Origin: Hyphomicrobiales bacterium
Lineage (GTDB): Bacteria; Pseudomonadota; Alphaproteobacteria; Rhizobiales; Rhizobiaceae
DNA: 64,000 nt
Reading direction: 5' to 3'
NCBI GenBank assembly: GCA_900470805.1
Contig: UCCA01000001.1
Location: 1 to 64,000, forward strand
Shown: one piece after another, positions 53,167 through 62,225 of the stretch
How the letters are laid out: every line of letters starts with the position of its first letter
How positions within the stretch are numbered: the stretch's first letter is position 1
Program-made: the position numbers and the translations under genes
The notes under the pieces: model-generated
The model's input: the letters and a program-made list of their open reading frames with translations, nothing else
What the model was told of the DNA's origin: nothing
Databases searched by the model: none

Positions 53167-54060
53167 ATGGACAACCTACCAATTATCGATCCGCATTTTC
53201 ATCTTTGGGATCTGGAGAAAAACTACTACCCGTGGCTCTCGGACGGGGTGAAACAATCCGCATTCGGCGACTATACGGCGATCAACAAAACATACTTGAT
53301 TGAAGACTTCCTCGCCGACGCCAAGAACCAGAACCTTGTCAAGTCGGTCCACCTCGATGTCGGTTACGATCCAGAGGATCCGGCGGGGGAAACGCGCTGG
53401 CTGCAGAGCGTGGCCGACAAGCACGGCTTCCCGCACGGTATTGTCGGATATGCCGATTTTCGAAAGCCCGATGTAGGCGATCTTCTGGACGAGCACATGT
53501 CTTGTGCGAACTTTCGCGGCATTCGCCAGTCGATGAACCACCATGTTGATCCCGCCAAAACCTACCTCACCGAACCAGAAGTCAGTCGGACGCCAGAGTG
53601 GCGTAGCGGCTTCAATGAACTTGCTCGCAGGGGCCTCAGCTTCGACCTGCAGCTCTACTATTGGCAGATGGAAGAGTTTCTTGACCTTGCCCGCGACTTT
53701 CCCGACGTTCAGTTCATCCTGAACCACACGGGTATGCAGGTCGATGGTCCGAGCCATTTCGAAGGATGGCGAAAGGGAATGCGCCATCTGGCAAATGCGC
53801 CTAACGTCGCCTGCAAGATCTCGGGCCTTGGTATGGGGGACTGGAACTGGACCGTTGAAAGCATCAGACCTTATGTGGAGGAGGCGATATCGGCGTTCGG
53901 CGTGGAGCGCTGCATGTTCGCTTCGAATTTCCCGGTCGACAAGCTGTTTGGAACCTACGATACCATCATGAACAGCTTCAAGACGCTGGTGGCAGACTAC
54001 TCGCGCGATGAGAAACTCGCGCTTTTCCACGACAACGCCGCGCGGTTTTACAGAATCTGA
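53167..54060 (+). CDS. Amidohydrolase family protein (lactonase-like)
   Basis: A 297-residue TIM-barrel hydrolase of the amidohydrolase-2 family (L-fuconolactonase, LigI, sulfomuconolactonase). HxH is in IIDPHFHLWD, and further likely metal-site residues are in ILNHTGMQ and ASNFPVDKLFGTY. Members mostly open lactones. ATG 53167 is preferred to 53143, being closer to family starts. As the last gene after transporters for a sugar and an acid it may hydrolyse a lactone made by the SDR. Confidence 0.85.
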   Translation: MDNLPIIDPHFHLWDLEKNYYPWLSDGVKQSAFGDYTAINKTYLIEDFLADAKNQNLVKSVHLDVGYDPEDPAGETRWLQSVADKHGFPHGIVGYADFRKPDVGDLLDEHMSCANFRGIRQSMNHHVDPAKTYLTEPEVSRTPEWRSGFNELARRGLSFDLQLYYWQMEEFLDLARDFPDVQFILNHTGMQVDGPSHFEGWRKGMRHLANAPNVACKISGLGMGDWNWTVESIRPYVEEAISAFGVERCMFASNFPVDKLFGTYDTIMNSFKTLVADYSRDEKLALFHDNAARFYRI

Positions 54061-54241
54061 CTCTGCCTAGCGGCCAAGGGATGGTGCCAAATTGACGGCC
54101 GGCAGGGCTCTGCCTCAATGTCTCTGCTCCGAGGCCAGAGCGCCGGCGGGCTGAGCAGCCTGCGGCTGCACGTGACGAGATTTTCCAGCGTGCTCATTCC
54201 CAAGGCAATCGAACTGCTGCGATAGGCATGGCCGTATGGCG

Positions 54242-54856
54242 TCAGTTCCTCATCAAGCCGTGAAGAATTAGATCGATGTGCGTTTGGATATAGGCATCCT
54301 GATCGATAATCCTGCGATCATCGGAGATCAAGCGCATCACGGTTAGGGACATCACCGGGGCCATAACGATTTCTGCGAACCCCGATGGCTCTGCTCGAAA
54401 CTGCCCAGCAGCGACTCCCTCCTGCAAGATGGCAGAGATTTTTCGCATGAGCGGTTCAATAAATTCTTTCTCGTGGCGAGCGATCATTTCCGGAAACTTC
54501 GGGCCCTCCGAAATCACCATCCTCAACAGTTCACGCGGCCCGCGGCCATCCCGATCGTAGAGAAGCCGCAAGAGTGTCTCCAGACGTTCGGCGGGTGTGC
54601 CGATCAGTTTTTCCGACGTGTCCATGATCTCAGCAAAAGACACGGAGATATGCCGGATCATGGCCTCGAAAAGTCTCTCCTTCGTCTCGAAATAGACGTA
54701 GACGGTGCCCTTGGTTACCCCAACCCGCGCCGCAATATCTTCCACCCGCGCTGCCGCGTAGCCGTGAGTCACGAACTCTTCGAAAGCCGCGTCCAGGATC
54801 TGTAGCGGACGCCGCTCCTTTTGTTCTGCCCGAGTTAGTTTTCGTTCGATCGTCAT
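54242..54856 (-). CDS. TetR family regulator of the RND pump
   Basis: A 204-residue TetR/AcrR-type repressor. The helix-turn-helix is ARVEDIAARVGVTKGTVYVY, about residues 32-51; the C-terminal domain should bind a drug-like ligand. ATG 54856 is used because an upstream ATG at 54871 and an earlier one at 54907 would put the coding start into the operator. It is divergent from the efflux genes with a near-perfect operator between, so it very likely represses them and itself. Confidence 0.88.
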   Translation of the reverse strand: MTIERKLTRAEQKERRPLQILDAAFEEFVTHGYAAARVEDIAARVGVTKGTVYVYFETKERLFEAMIRHISVSFAEIMDTSEKLIGTPAERLETLLRLLYDRDGRGPRELLRMVISEGPKFPEMIARHEKEFIEPLMRKISAILQEGVAAGQFRAEPSGFAEIVMAPVMSLTVMRLISDDRRIIDQDAYIQTHIDLILHGLMRN

Positions 54857-54905
54857 AATTGCAAATCCCATATCGAAGCGGCACACTAAGTGACACTCAA
54901 ATCTC

Positions 54906-54927
54906 ATTGACTAATGAGTTAGTCAAT
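54906..54927. promoter_or_regulatory. TetR operator of the RND efflux operon
   Basis: ATTGACTAA at 54906-54914 and its exact reverse complement TTAGTCAAT at 54919-54927 flank TGAG. It lies about 40 bp before the first adaptor gene. TATTAT at 54927-54932 could be the adjoining -10 box, so a bound repressor would block the promoter. Confidence 0.75.
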
Positions 54928-54966
54928 ATTATAGCCCCAGTCGTAAGACCGGAAAAGGGCGTCCCT

Positions 54967-56043
54967 ATGAAACCCATTCAGATCGCGATTCATCTCCTCG
55001 TTGTTGCCATCCTCGCATCATGCAGCGAGGAGAAGGCTGCGGACGTACCCGCAGCACGCTATGTGCGCGTTGTCGTTGCCAAGGATGAACCAATAAGCCA
55101 GAGCAGAACAATCACCGGGGAAGTCGAGGCCAGGGTTCAGACCGACCTCTCGTTCAGGGTTAGCGGAAAGATCATTGAACGCTTCGTCGATGTCGGTGAC
55201 GAAGTCAAAAGTGGCCAGTTGCTCGCCAGGATTGACTCCGAGGAGCAAAAGGCGGAACTGGCCGTCGCGGTTGCCAATCTCGATGCCGCCAAGGCGCAGG
55301 AAACACAGGCTCGGCTAGCGTTAAATCGTCAGCAGAATCTTTTCCGGATGAGTGTCGGGACAAGGGCTCAGCTGGATCAGGCGCAACAAGCGATCTCAAC
55401 AGCGCAAGCGAGCGTTCAGTCCGCCCAGGCGCAAATGGATACGGCGCGCGATGCGCTTTCCTATACTGAGCTCAAGGCAGATTCCGCTGGCGTGATTACC
55501 GCCAGAGACGCTGAGGTTGGACAGGTCGCCCAAGCCGCTCAGGCGATTTTTACGCTTGCCCATCGCGGACCGCGCGACGCCGTTTTTGAGGTCGTGGAAA
55601 GTCTTTTTCTTGATCGTGAGATCGATCCCGCTGTGACAGTAGCGCCCCTGTCGGATCCCACCAGGCATATCGACGCCAGCGTCCGCGAAGTCTCGCCCAC
55701 CATTGACGCGTCTTCCGGAACGATCCGGGTCAAAGTCGATCTCGGAGAGACTGATCCCATGCCGCTCGGGGCGTCTGTGTCCGGTTCGTTTAGCTACAAA
55801 CCCCTGGATGCGATCCGGCTACCTTGGTCGGCGATGGCATCGAAAGGCGGGCTGCCGGCCGTCTGGGTGCTGGACCCCGCAGCCAATAAGGTTTCGATAC
55901 GGCCTATCCACGTCGCCGAATACGAGACTGCATGGTTTATCGTCGAGTCGGGTGTCGCGCCAGGTGACATCATCGTGTCCGAGGGAACGAAATTCCTGCG
56001 TGACGGCGAGCTCGTATCCTATGATAAGGAACCTACCAAGTGA
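54967..56043 (+). CDS. RND efflux periplasmic adaptor, lipoprotein (first)
   Basis: A 358-residue membrane-fusion protein. The lipobox LASC (residues about 16-19: VAILASCSEE) marks it as a lipoprotein. Next come a lipoyl/barrel-sandwich segment (FVDVGDEVKSGQLLARIDSE), a coiled-coil hairpin (about 95-165, rich in AQ), and the beta-barrel. It joins the inner-membrane pump to an outer-membrane channel. ATG 54967. A second adaptor overlaps by four bases. Confidence 0.9.
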   Translation: MKPIQIAIHLLVVAILASCSEEKAADVPAARYVRVVVAKDEPISQSRTITGEVEARVQTDLSFRVSGKIIERFVDVGDEVKSGQLLARIDSEEQKAELAVAVANLDAAKAQETQARLALNRQQNLFRMSVGTRAQLDQAQQAISTAQASVQSAQAQMDTARDALSYTELKADSAGVITARDAEVGQVAQAAQAIFTLAHRGPRDAVFEVVESLFLDREIDPAVTVAPLSDPTRHIDASVREVSPTIDASSGTIRVKVDLGETDPMPLGASVSGSFSYKPLDAIRLPWSAMASKGGLPAVWVLDPAANKVSIRPIHVAEYETAWFIVESGVAPGDIIVSEGTKFLRDGELVSYDKEPTK

Positions 56044-57125
56044 ATGTTTCTATCAAGTTTGGCGCCGTGCTCCTTGCTGCGACGGCCCTATCCGCATGCC
56101 AGAAAGAGGAAGTCGCGAAGGTTGAAGTCCCACGCAGGGTGCTGTCCGTCATTGCCCAGGAAACGCCTGCCGAATCTCTTCGTCTGACCGGTACGATCGA
56201 ACCCCAGATTAAGACGGAACTCGGCTTCCGTGTTCTAGGTCGCATGGTGGCGCGCAGGGTGAGCGTCGGTGATGTCGTCAAGAAAGGTGATGTCGTTGCT
56301 GCAATCGATCCGCTTTCCCTGGAGTTGGCGGTGCGCAGCGCCCAGTCCGATCTTGCAAGCGCGCAGGCCGAGTTGCGCAACGCCACAAGCAGCGAACAGC
56401 GACAGCGGCAGCTTGCCGATAACCGCAGCGGATCGGTCGCTGCGCTGGAGGAAGCAGAGCAGGCATACAAGAGTGCCATCGCTTCCGTCGCAAAAGCGCA
56501 GGCTAATCTCAACAAGGCTAACGAGCAACTGGGCTATGCCCAGATCGAAGCCGAGTTTGACGGGGTCGTGACCGCGACATCCGCCGAAGTCGGGCAGGTC
56601 GTCTCCGCGGGACAGGTCGTGGTGACGATTGCTCGCCCGGACGAAAGGGACGCGGTTATCGATGTGCCGGAAGCAGACGCACGCGGCCTCAAAAGTGGAG
56701 CGCCGTTCGAAATCAGCCTGCTGCTCAATCCCGCCATTCGCACAAGCGGCGTCGTGCGCGAGATTGCGCCAGTCGCCGAGGCCACGACACGAACGCGCCG
56801 CACCAAGATCGATCTAAGCGCTCCGCCGAGTTCCTTCCGGCTAGGCTCTGTCGTTACGGCGACAGCAACGATTTCCCCTGAACCCCGTATCATTCTTCCC
56901 GCATCGGCCGTGCTGCATCGAGATGGCGCAACGAGTGTCTGGCTCGTCGATGCTGCGGCGGAGAAGGTCAGACTTAAGGCAGTCGCGCTGGATGGGGCGT
57001 TTGATCCCACCGGAAAGGTACGCATCAAGGAGGGCATCCAGCCTGGCGACCGCGTGGTCGTCGCCGGTGTCAATAAACTGCAGGATGGCCAGGCCATCAA
57101 GGTCGATCAGGAGAACAATCAGTGA
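56040..57125 (+). CDS. RND efflux periplasmic adaptor, lipoprotein (second)
   Basis: A 361-residue second adaptor with the same layout: lipobox LSAC (AATALSACQKEE), ARRVSVGDVVKKGDVVAAID, a coiled-coil and the beta-barrel. It starts with GTG at 56040 inside the previous TGA (GTGA), and the same pattern joins it to the pump gene. Two different adaptors for one pump is the layout of TriABC of Pseudomonas aeruginosa. Confidence 0.9.
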   Translation: MNVSIKFGAVLLAATALSACQKEEVAKVEVPRRVLSVIAQETPAESLRLTGTIEPQIKTELGFRVLGRMVARRVSVGDVVKKGDVVAAIDPLSLELAVRSAQSDLASAQAELRNATSSEQRQRQLADNRSGSVAALEEAEQAYKSAIASVAKAQANLNKANEQLGYAQIEAEFDGVVTATSAEVGQVVSAGQVVVTIARPDERDAVIDVPEADARGLKSGAPFEISLLLNPAIRTSGVVREIAPVAEATTRTRRTKIDLSAPPSSFRLGSVVTATATISPEPRIILPASAVLHRDGATSVWLVDAAAEKVRLKAVALDGAFDPTGKVRIKEGIQPGDRVVVAGVNKLQDGQAIKVDQENNQ

Positions 57126-60100
57126 AGAAATTCAACCTTTCGGACTGGGCACTCGAGCATCGCTCGCTCGTCTGGTACTTCATGATTGTGTTCACGCTGG
57201 TCGGTGCATTTTCCTACTTGAATCTCGGCCGGGAAGAAGACCCGAACTTCACCATCAAAACCATGGTCATCAACGCTCAATGGCCGGGGGCCTCGGCGGA
57301 AGAGGTGACACGACAGGTTACCGATCGGATCGAGAAGAAGCTCGACGAGCTCGAAACTCTCGACTTCACCCGAAGCCAGACCGTCGCCGGACAGACAACA
57401 ATCTTCCTCGATCTTCTGCCGAGCACCAAGGCGAAGGATGTCGAACCGACATGGCGGCGCGTACGCAACATGATCGCCGACATCCAGGGAGATTTTCCCA
57501 GCGGCGTCATTGGTCCGTTCTTCAACGACCGCTTCGGCGACGTCTTTGGCAACATCTATGCCTTCACCGCAGATGGGCTGACGCACCGCCAGGTGCGCGA
57601 TCTGGTTGAAGATGCCCGGGTTAGAATTCTGACGCTGGACAATGTCGGTAAGGTCGATGTCATCGGGGCACAGGACGAGGCAATTTACCTCGAGTTCTCG
57701 ACCCGAAAGATGGCGGCTCTCGGTATCGACAGGCAGTCCGTCATCGACACTCTGCAAAAGCAGAATGCGGTCACGCAATCCGGCTTCATCAATGCGGGCC
57801 CCGAACGCATCGCCATTCGCGTCGGAGGCGGGTTCACGTCCGAAGATAGCTTGCGCGCCATCAACCTGCGGGTGAACGATCGATTCTTCCCCTTGACGGA
57901 GATCGCGACGATAACGCGTGGTTACGTCGATCCGCCCTCCGCTCTGTTCAGGTATAACGGCCAGCCGGCAATCGGTCTGGCGATCGGCATGCGTCAGGGC
58001 GCCAATCTTCTTGAATTCGGGAAGGCTCTCGATGCCGAGATGAAACAGATCGTACAGGACCTTCCTATCGGCGTCGATGTCAACCGCGTGTCTGATCAGC
58101 CGGCGGTCGTCGAGGAAGCCGTGTCGGGTTTCACGTCAGCCTTGTTCGAAGCCGTCGCGATCGTTCTCGTCATCAGCTTCATCAGTCTGGGTCTAAGGGC
58201 AGGCATGGTCGTTGCCATTTCCATTCCGCTCGTGCTCGCGATTACCTTCGTCTATATGGAATACAGCGGTATCTCCCTCCAGCGCATCTCCCTCGGAGCT
58301 CTCATCATCGCTCTGGGCTTGCTTGTCGACGATGCCATGATCGCTGTCGAGATGATGGTTGCGCGCCTGGAGGCGGGTGACGATCTGAAAAAGGCTGCGA
58401 CACACGTCTACACATCAACAGCGTTCCCGATGCTGACGGGTACGCTGGTCACGGTAGCGGGCTTCATTCCGATTGCCTTTAACACCAGCGCCGGGGGCGA
58501 GTTCACATACACGTTGTTCGTGGTCATCGCCGTATCGCTGATCGCATCCTGGGTTGTCGCGGTCGTGTTCACGCCGCTTCTCGGTGTAACGATCCTGCCG
58601 AAGACGATGAAAAAGCACCACGAGAAGAAAGGTCGCGTTGCGTCAGCCTTTGCCTGGCTGCTGAAACTTGCCATGGGTTGGCGCTGGACGACCATCATCC
58701 TGACGGTGGCGCTCGTCGTGGCCTCGGTCGGCGGCATGTCGCTCGTGCAGCAACAGTTCTTCCCGGCATCCGACCGCAATGAACTGATCGTGGACTGGAA
58801 TCTTCCGCAGAACAGTTCGATTGCAGAAACCAACAGGCAGATTGGACAATTCGAGAAGGAAATGCTGGCGGGCAACAAGGACGTCGATCACTGGACGAGC
58901 TATGTGGGCCAGGGCGCTCCCCGCTTCATTCTCGCCTTTGATGTGCAGTCTCCGGATGTGTCCTTTGGTCAGACGGTCATCGTGACGAAGGGACTCGACG
59001 TTCGCGATCACCTTCGCGCGAATTTGCAGGCCTATCTCGATAAGACTTTTCCAGGGACTGACGCCTACGTGAAGCTTCTCGACATCGGCCCTCCCGTGGG
59101 CAAGCCGGTGCAATACCGCATCAGCGGTCCGGATATTCAGAAAGTCCGTGCGTTGTCACAGGAGTTCGCGGGGATTGTGGGCACCGACCCGCTTCTCTCG
59201 AACATGGTTCTGGACTGGAACGAACCATCGAGGGTCGTCAAAGTAGACGTTCTGCAGGACAAGGCCCGGCAACTCGGCGTCTCCTCGCAAGACATCGCCA
59301 CGGTTCTCAGCACCATTGTCGACGGATCTTCATCCACGCAGGTCCGCGACGACATCTACCTTATCGATGTTGTCGGACGAGCTGACCAAACCGAGCGCGC
59401 CTCCATCGAAACGTTGCAAAACCTCCAACTTCCAGGTGCCAACGGCAACTCGGTTCCGCTTTCCGCGGTTGCCAACTTCCGATACGAGCTCGAACAACCG
59501 ACAATCTGGCGGCGCGACCGAATTCCTACCATCACCCTCAAGGCAGCGGTTATCGGCTCGACGCAGCCAGCCACCATCGTGGAGCGGCTGCGACCCAAGG
59601 TCGAGGAATTCCAGAAGTCGCTTCCGGCCGGCTATGGTGTCGAGATCGGTGGTGCCGTGGAATCGAGCAACGACTCGTCCGGGCCGATTGCCGCCGTGGC
59701 TCCGTTGATGCTGTTTGCGATGGCGACGATCCTGATGATCCAGCTACAGAGTTTCAGCAGGCTGTTTCTCGTCTTCGCCGTCGCTCCGACAGCATTGATC
59801 GGCGTGGTCGCGGCACTGTTGCTCAGCAACTCGCCTCTGGGCTTCGTGGCCATTCTCGGCGTGCTTGCGCTGATTGGTATCCTTATCCGCAATTCCGTCA
59901 TTCTCGTCGTTCAGATCGAGCAACACAGGAAGGAAGGGATGTCGCCATGGCACGCGGTGGTGGATGCGACAGAGCATCGAATGCGGCCAATCATGCTTAC
60001 CGCCGCTGCGGCAACCCTTGCGCTTATCCCAATCTCACGAGAAGTCTTTTGGGGGCCAATGGCGTTTGCCATGATGGGCGGCATCGTGGTGGGAACGGCA

Positions 60101-60196
60101 CTCACGCTTCTTTTCCTGCCGGCACTTTACGTCGCGTGGTTCCGGATTCCGCGAGACGACAGCTCTGCCGCTGAGGATGTGGTGGAGGCGTCATGA
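57122..60196 (+). CDS. RND efflux pump inner-membrane protein (TriC-like)
   Basis: A 1024-residue RND transporter with about twelve membrane spans and two large periplasmic loops. The proton-relay Asp pair is in LGLLVDDAMIAVEMM (around residue 405). The N-terminus (NLSDWALEHRSLVWYFMIVF) matches the AcrB/TriC/HAE-1 family. It exports hydrophobic drugs or metabolites with proton energy. GTG start overlaps the adaptor stop. No outer-membrane channel gene accompanies it, so it must use one encoded elsewhere. Confidence 0.92.
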   Translation: MKKFNLSDWALEHRSLVWYFMIVFTLVGAFSYLNLGREEDPNFTIKTMVINAQWPGASAEEVTRQVTDRIEKKLDELETLDFTRSQTVAGQTTIFLDLLPSTKAKDVEPTWRRVRNMIADIQGDFPSGVIGPFFNDRFGDVFGNIYAFTADGLTHRQVRDLVEDARVRILTLDNVGKVDVIGAQDEAIYLEFSTRKMAALGIDRQSVIDTLQKQNAVTQSGFINAGPERIAIRVGGGFTSEDSLRAINLRVNDRFFPLTEIATITRGYVDPPSALFRYNGQPAIGLAIGMRQGANLLEFGKALDAEMKQIVQDLPIGVDVNRVSDQPAVVEEAVSGFTSALFEAVAIVLVISFISLGLRAGMVVAISIPLVLAITFVYMEYSGISLQRISLGALIIALGLLVDDAMIAVEMMVARLEAGDDLKKAATHVYTSTAFPMLTGTLVTVAGFIPIAFNTSAGGEFTYTLFVVIAVSLIASWVVAVVFTPLLGVTILPKTMKKHHEKKGRVASAFAWLLKLAMGWRWTTIILTVALVVASVGGMSLVQQQFFPASDRNELIVDWNLPQNSSIAETNRQIGQFEKEMLAGNKDVDHWTSYVGQGAPRFILAFDVQSPDVSFGQTVIVTKGLDVRDHLRANLQAYLDKTFPGTDAYVKLLDIGPPVGKPVQYRISGPDIQKVRALSQEFAGIVGTDPLLSNMVLDWNEPSRVVKVDVLQDKARQLGVSSQDIATVLSTIVDGSSSTQVRDDIYLIDVVGRADQTERASIETLQNLQLPGANGNSVPLSAVANFRYELEQPTIWRRDRIPTITLKAAVIGSTQPATIVERLRPKVEEFQKSLPAGYGVEIGGAVESSNDSSGPIAAVAPLMLFAMATILMIQLQSFSRLFLVFAVAPTALIGVVAALLLSNSPLGFVAILGVLALIGILIRNSVILVVQIEQHRKEGMSPWHAVVDATEHRMRPIMLTAAAATLALIPISREVFWGPMAFAMMGGIVVGTALTLLFLPALYVAWFRIPRDDSSAAEDVVEAS

Positions 60197-60518
60197 GTGG
60201 ATGCGGAGGAATGAGGCCTTGGCACCGTTAGACCCGCCGGGATAGCAAGCTCGCATTATCGCTATCGCAGGCAAATGCGGGCGATCGATGGGGATATGGT
60301 GGGGTGATCATCAAGGAAAGAGCTGCACCGACTGCAGTCGTCCGTGCCACATTTGGCTCTATGGTTGCTATCACGCAGCAGCGCGCAGACAACATCGCAG
60401 TGTTCACATCCGGTCGGCGAACTTCAGTTGGCGTAGCGGTCTGAGTTCTTAGTGCGATTAAATGTAGGAGGCGGCTGACCGCCGCCTCCTGAAATCAGAG
60501 CGTCCGTTGACGAGCACG
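60197..60518. other. 322-bp non-coding gap with terminator hairpin
   Basis: I see no gene here. Near its right end AGGAGGCGGC (60466-60475) pairs perfectly with GCCGCCTCCT (60481-60490) across five bases, between the 3' ends of the pump gene and the NmrA-like gene. It should stop both; there is no T-run. Confidence 0.65.
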
Positions 60519-61433
60519 TCACCGGTTGTATTCCCATGCACCAGCTGTTCCCAACGCCTGTTGGAAAGCCGCCTTTCCAGAACCATGCAGCCAGGACTTC
60601 AAGGATTTCAGCTCGGGATTGATCTGGCGCAGCTTGTCTAGGTCAGCATGTCCCGCCAGCCGTCCGTCATCGACCAGTTCGGTGAGCTTTTGAAGGAACG
60701 GATTTGCCACGAGGATGTCGTCGGGAAACCGTGAGTAGGGAATCGGCCGACCGGCCGCCTCTGAGAAAAGAGCCTCTAGGTCATGTCCTGTTACAACGTC
60801 ACTGGCAATTTCGAAAGTCTGCCCACCGAAACGCGTCGGGTCCGCGAATATTGCCGCAACGATCTTTCCGATGTCCTCCACAGCGAGAACCTGGATAGCC
60901 CGATCTGGATGCACGAAAAACGTATAACGACCTTGATCAAGGCCAAACCCTGGCATGACCAGGAGTTCCATGAACGTTGCAGGTCGCACGATCGTATGAG
61001 TGATCGGCAGACTCCTGATATGCCGCTCGATTTGTGCTTTGGTGTCATAATGCGCGATCCCACTTGGCTGATCCCCGGCAGCGCTGCCGGAAGTGTAGAC
61101 AAGGTGCTTCACACCTTCAGCGGCCGCCAGATCGGCGATAGACGTGCCAAACCTCACCTCCTCTTCGTCCGTCACGACGCCGCCCGGCGAACTGGGTTGA
61201 ACGCTGAAGACACCGTATGCGCCTTGCATAGCGATCCGCATTGCTTCGGGATCATCGAAGGTTCCGCTATATAGCTCAACGCCAGCGGCACCGAGCGCGG
61301 CCGCTTTCGCGGACGTCATGTCACGGACCATTGCCCTTACAGGCCAGCCCGCCTTTGCAAGCGCGTTGGCAACAGAGCCACCCTGCTGGCCGGTTGCTCC
61401 AAAGACCAGGATCGGGAGCCTATCGTTCGTCAT
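60519..61433 (-). CDS. NmrA-like NAD(P)-binding protein
   Basis: A 304-residue atypical SDR of the NmrA/HSCARG/quinone-oxidoreductase-2-like family. FGATGQQGGSVANAL has the GxxGxxG dinucleotide motif at residues 12-18; the classical YxxxK is not evident, HLVYTSGSAAGDQP being the matching region. Members sense the redox state of NADP or reduce quinones. ATG 61433 follows GAGGG by seven bases; a longer reading adds unrelated residues. It is divergent from an HxlR regulator, the usual partner for such genes. Confidence 0.87.
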   Translation of the reverse strand: MTNDRLPILVFGATGQQGGSVANALAKAGWPVRAMVRDMTSAKAAALGAAGVELYSGTFDDPEAMRIAMQGAYGVFSVQPSSPGGVVTDEEEVRFGTSIADLAAAEGVKHLVYTSGSAAGDQPSGIAHYDTKAQIERHIRSLPITHTIVRPATFMELLVMPGFGLDQGRYTFFVHPDRAIQVLAVEDIGKIVAAIFADPTRFGGQTFEIASDVVTGHDLEALFSEAAGRPIPYSRFPDDILVANPFLQKLTELVDDGRLAGHADLDKLRQINPELKSLKSWLHGSGKAAFQQALGTAGAWEYNR

Positions 61434-61522
61434 TTCGTACCCTCGTGTTGAACATGGGCTACCTATATATACGGCGAGAGCGCCGACGGAAGACGGCACA
61501 TTTTGAAGCCTGAGGCACAGGA

Positions 61523-61930
61523 GTGATACGGTTGGAAAAGGAAATTCATGGTCGCCGCTATGAAGAAAAAAATAATAAGCCCTACATGCGGCCTTGTGCA
61601 CCAAACGCGGTCCTGGCACGGCTTGGCGACAAGTGGACGATCCTGGTGTTGTCGCATCTGGCGTTGGCGGATGAGCACAGGTTACGCTTCAGTGAGCTAA
61701 AGAACGGCATCGAGGGGATAACCCAGCGCATGCTGACGCTGACCCTTCGCAATCTCGAGCGAGATGGGCTTTTGATCCGTCATTATTTCCCGGAGGTGCC
61801 GCCGCGCGTCGAGTACCAATTGACCGAGATGGGCGTGGGGATGTTGCCTGCGTTGGAAGGGTTCACGTCCTGGATCCGAGAGAACTGGCCGAGGATTGAA
61901 GAGTGCCGAAAGGCTTATGATCTACGCTGA
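61523..61930 (+). CDS. HxlR family regulator
   Basis: A 135-residue winged-helix regulator. The HxlR signature is seen in LARLGDKWTILVLSHLALAD and GITQRMLTLTLRNLERDGLL; Cys in RPCAPN near residue 25 is the conserved one that senses electrophiles or oxidants in several members. GTG 61523 is the only reasonable start. It is divergent from the NmrA-like gene, which it probably controls. Confidence 0.88.
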   Translation: MIRLEKEIHGRRYEEKNNKPYMRPCAPNAVLARLGDKWTILVLSHLALADEHRLRFSELKNGIEGITQRMLTLTLRNLERDGLLIRHYFPEVPPRVEYQLTEMGVGMLPALEGFTSWIRENWPRIEECRKAYDLR

Positions 61931-62225
61931 AGTGCTCGACGCGGCCCGACCAGATGACGTCTGACCCTCGATCGCGTTCAAGGTGTCGATACACCCTCTG
62001 TGCCGTCCGCCATATGGTCGACGATCTGCCTTCCAAGCTTCATAGTCCGGCCATCTTAGCCGAACAATCAATAGGAGAGCGTCCTCCACGCGATTTGACT
62101 TGCTTTATGCGAAGCAGTGCTAATAAACAGCGGGTCGAAGATGGGTTTATAGTTTAACCATTCTTAATCCATTGTTCGCGAGTGTTCGAATATTGGAATT
62201 GACGATCGTCAATTGGAGAGTTCGG
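61931..62225. other. Non-coding leader before the EAL gene
   Basis: About 295 bp without a convincing gene. The last part is A+T rich and should hold the promoter of the EAL protein; no clear operator is seen. Confidence 0.5.
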
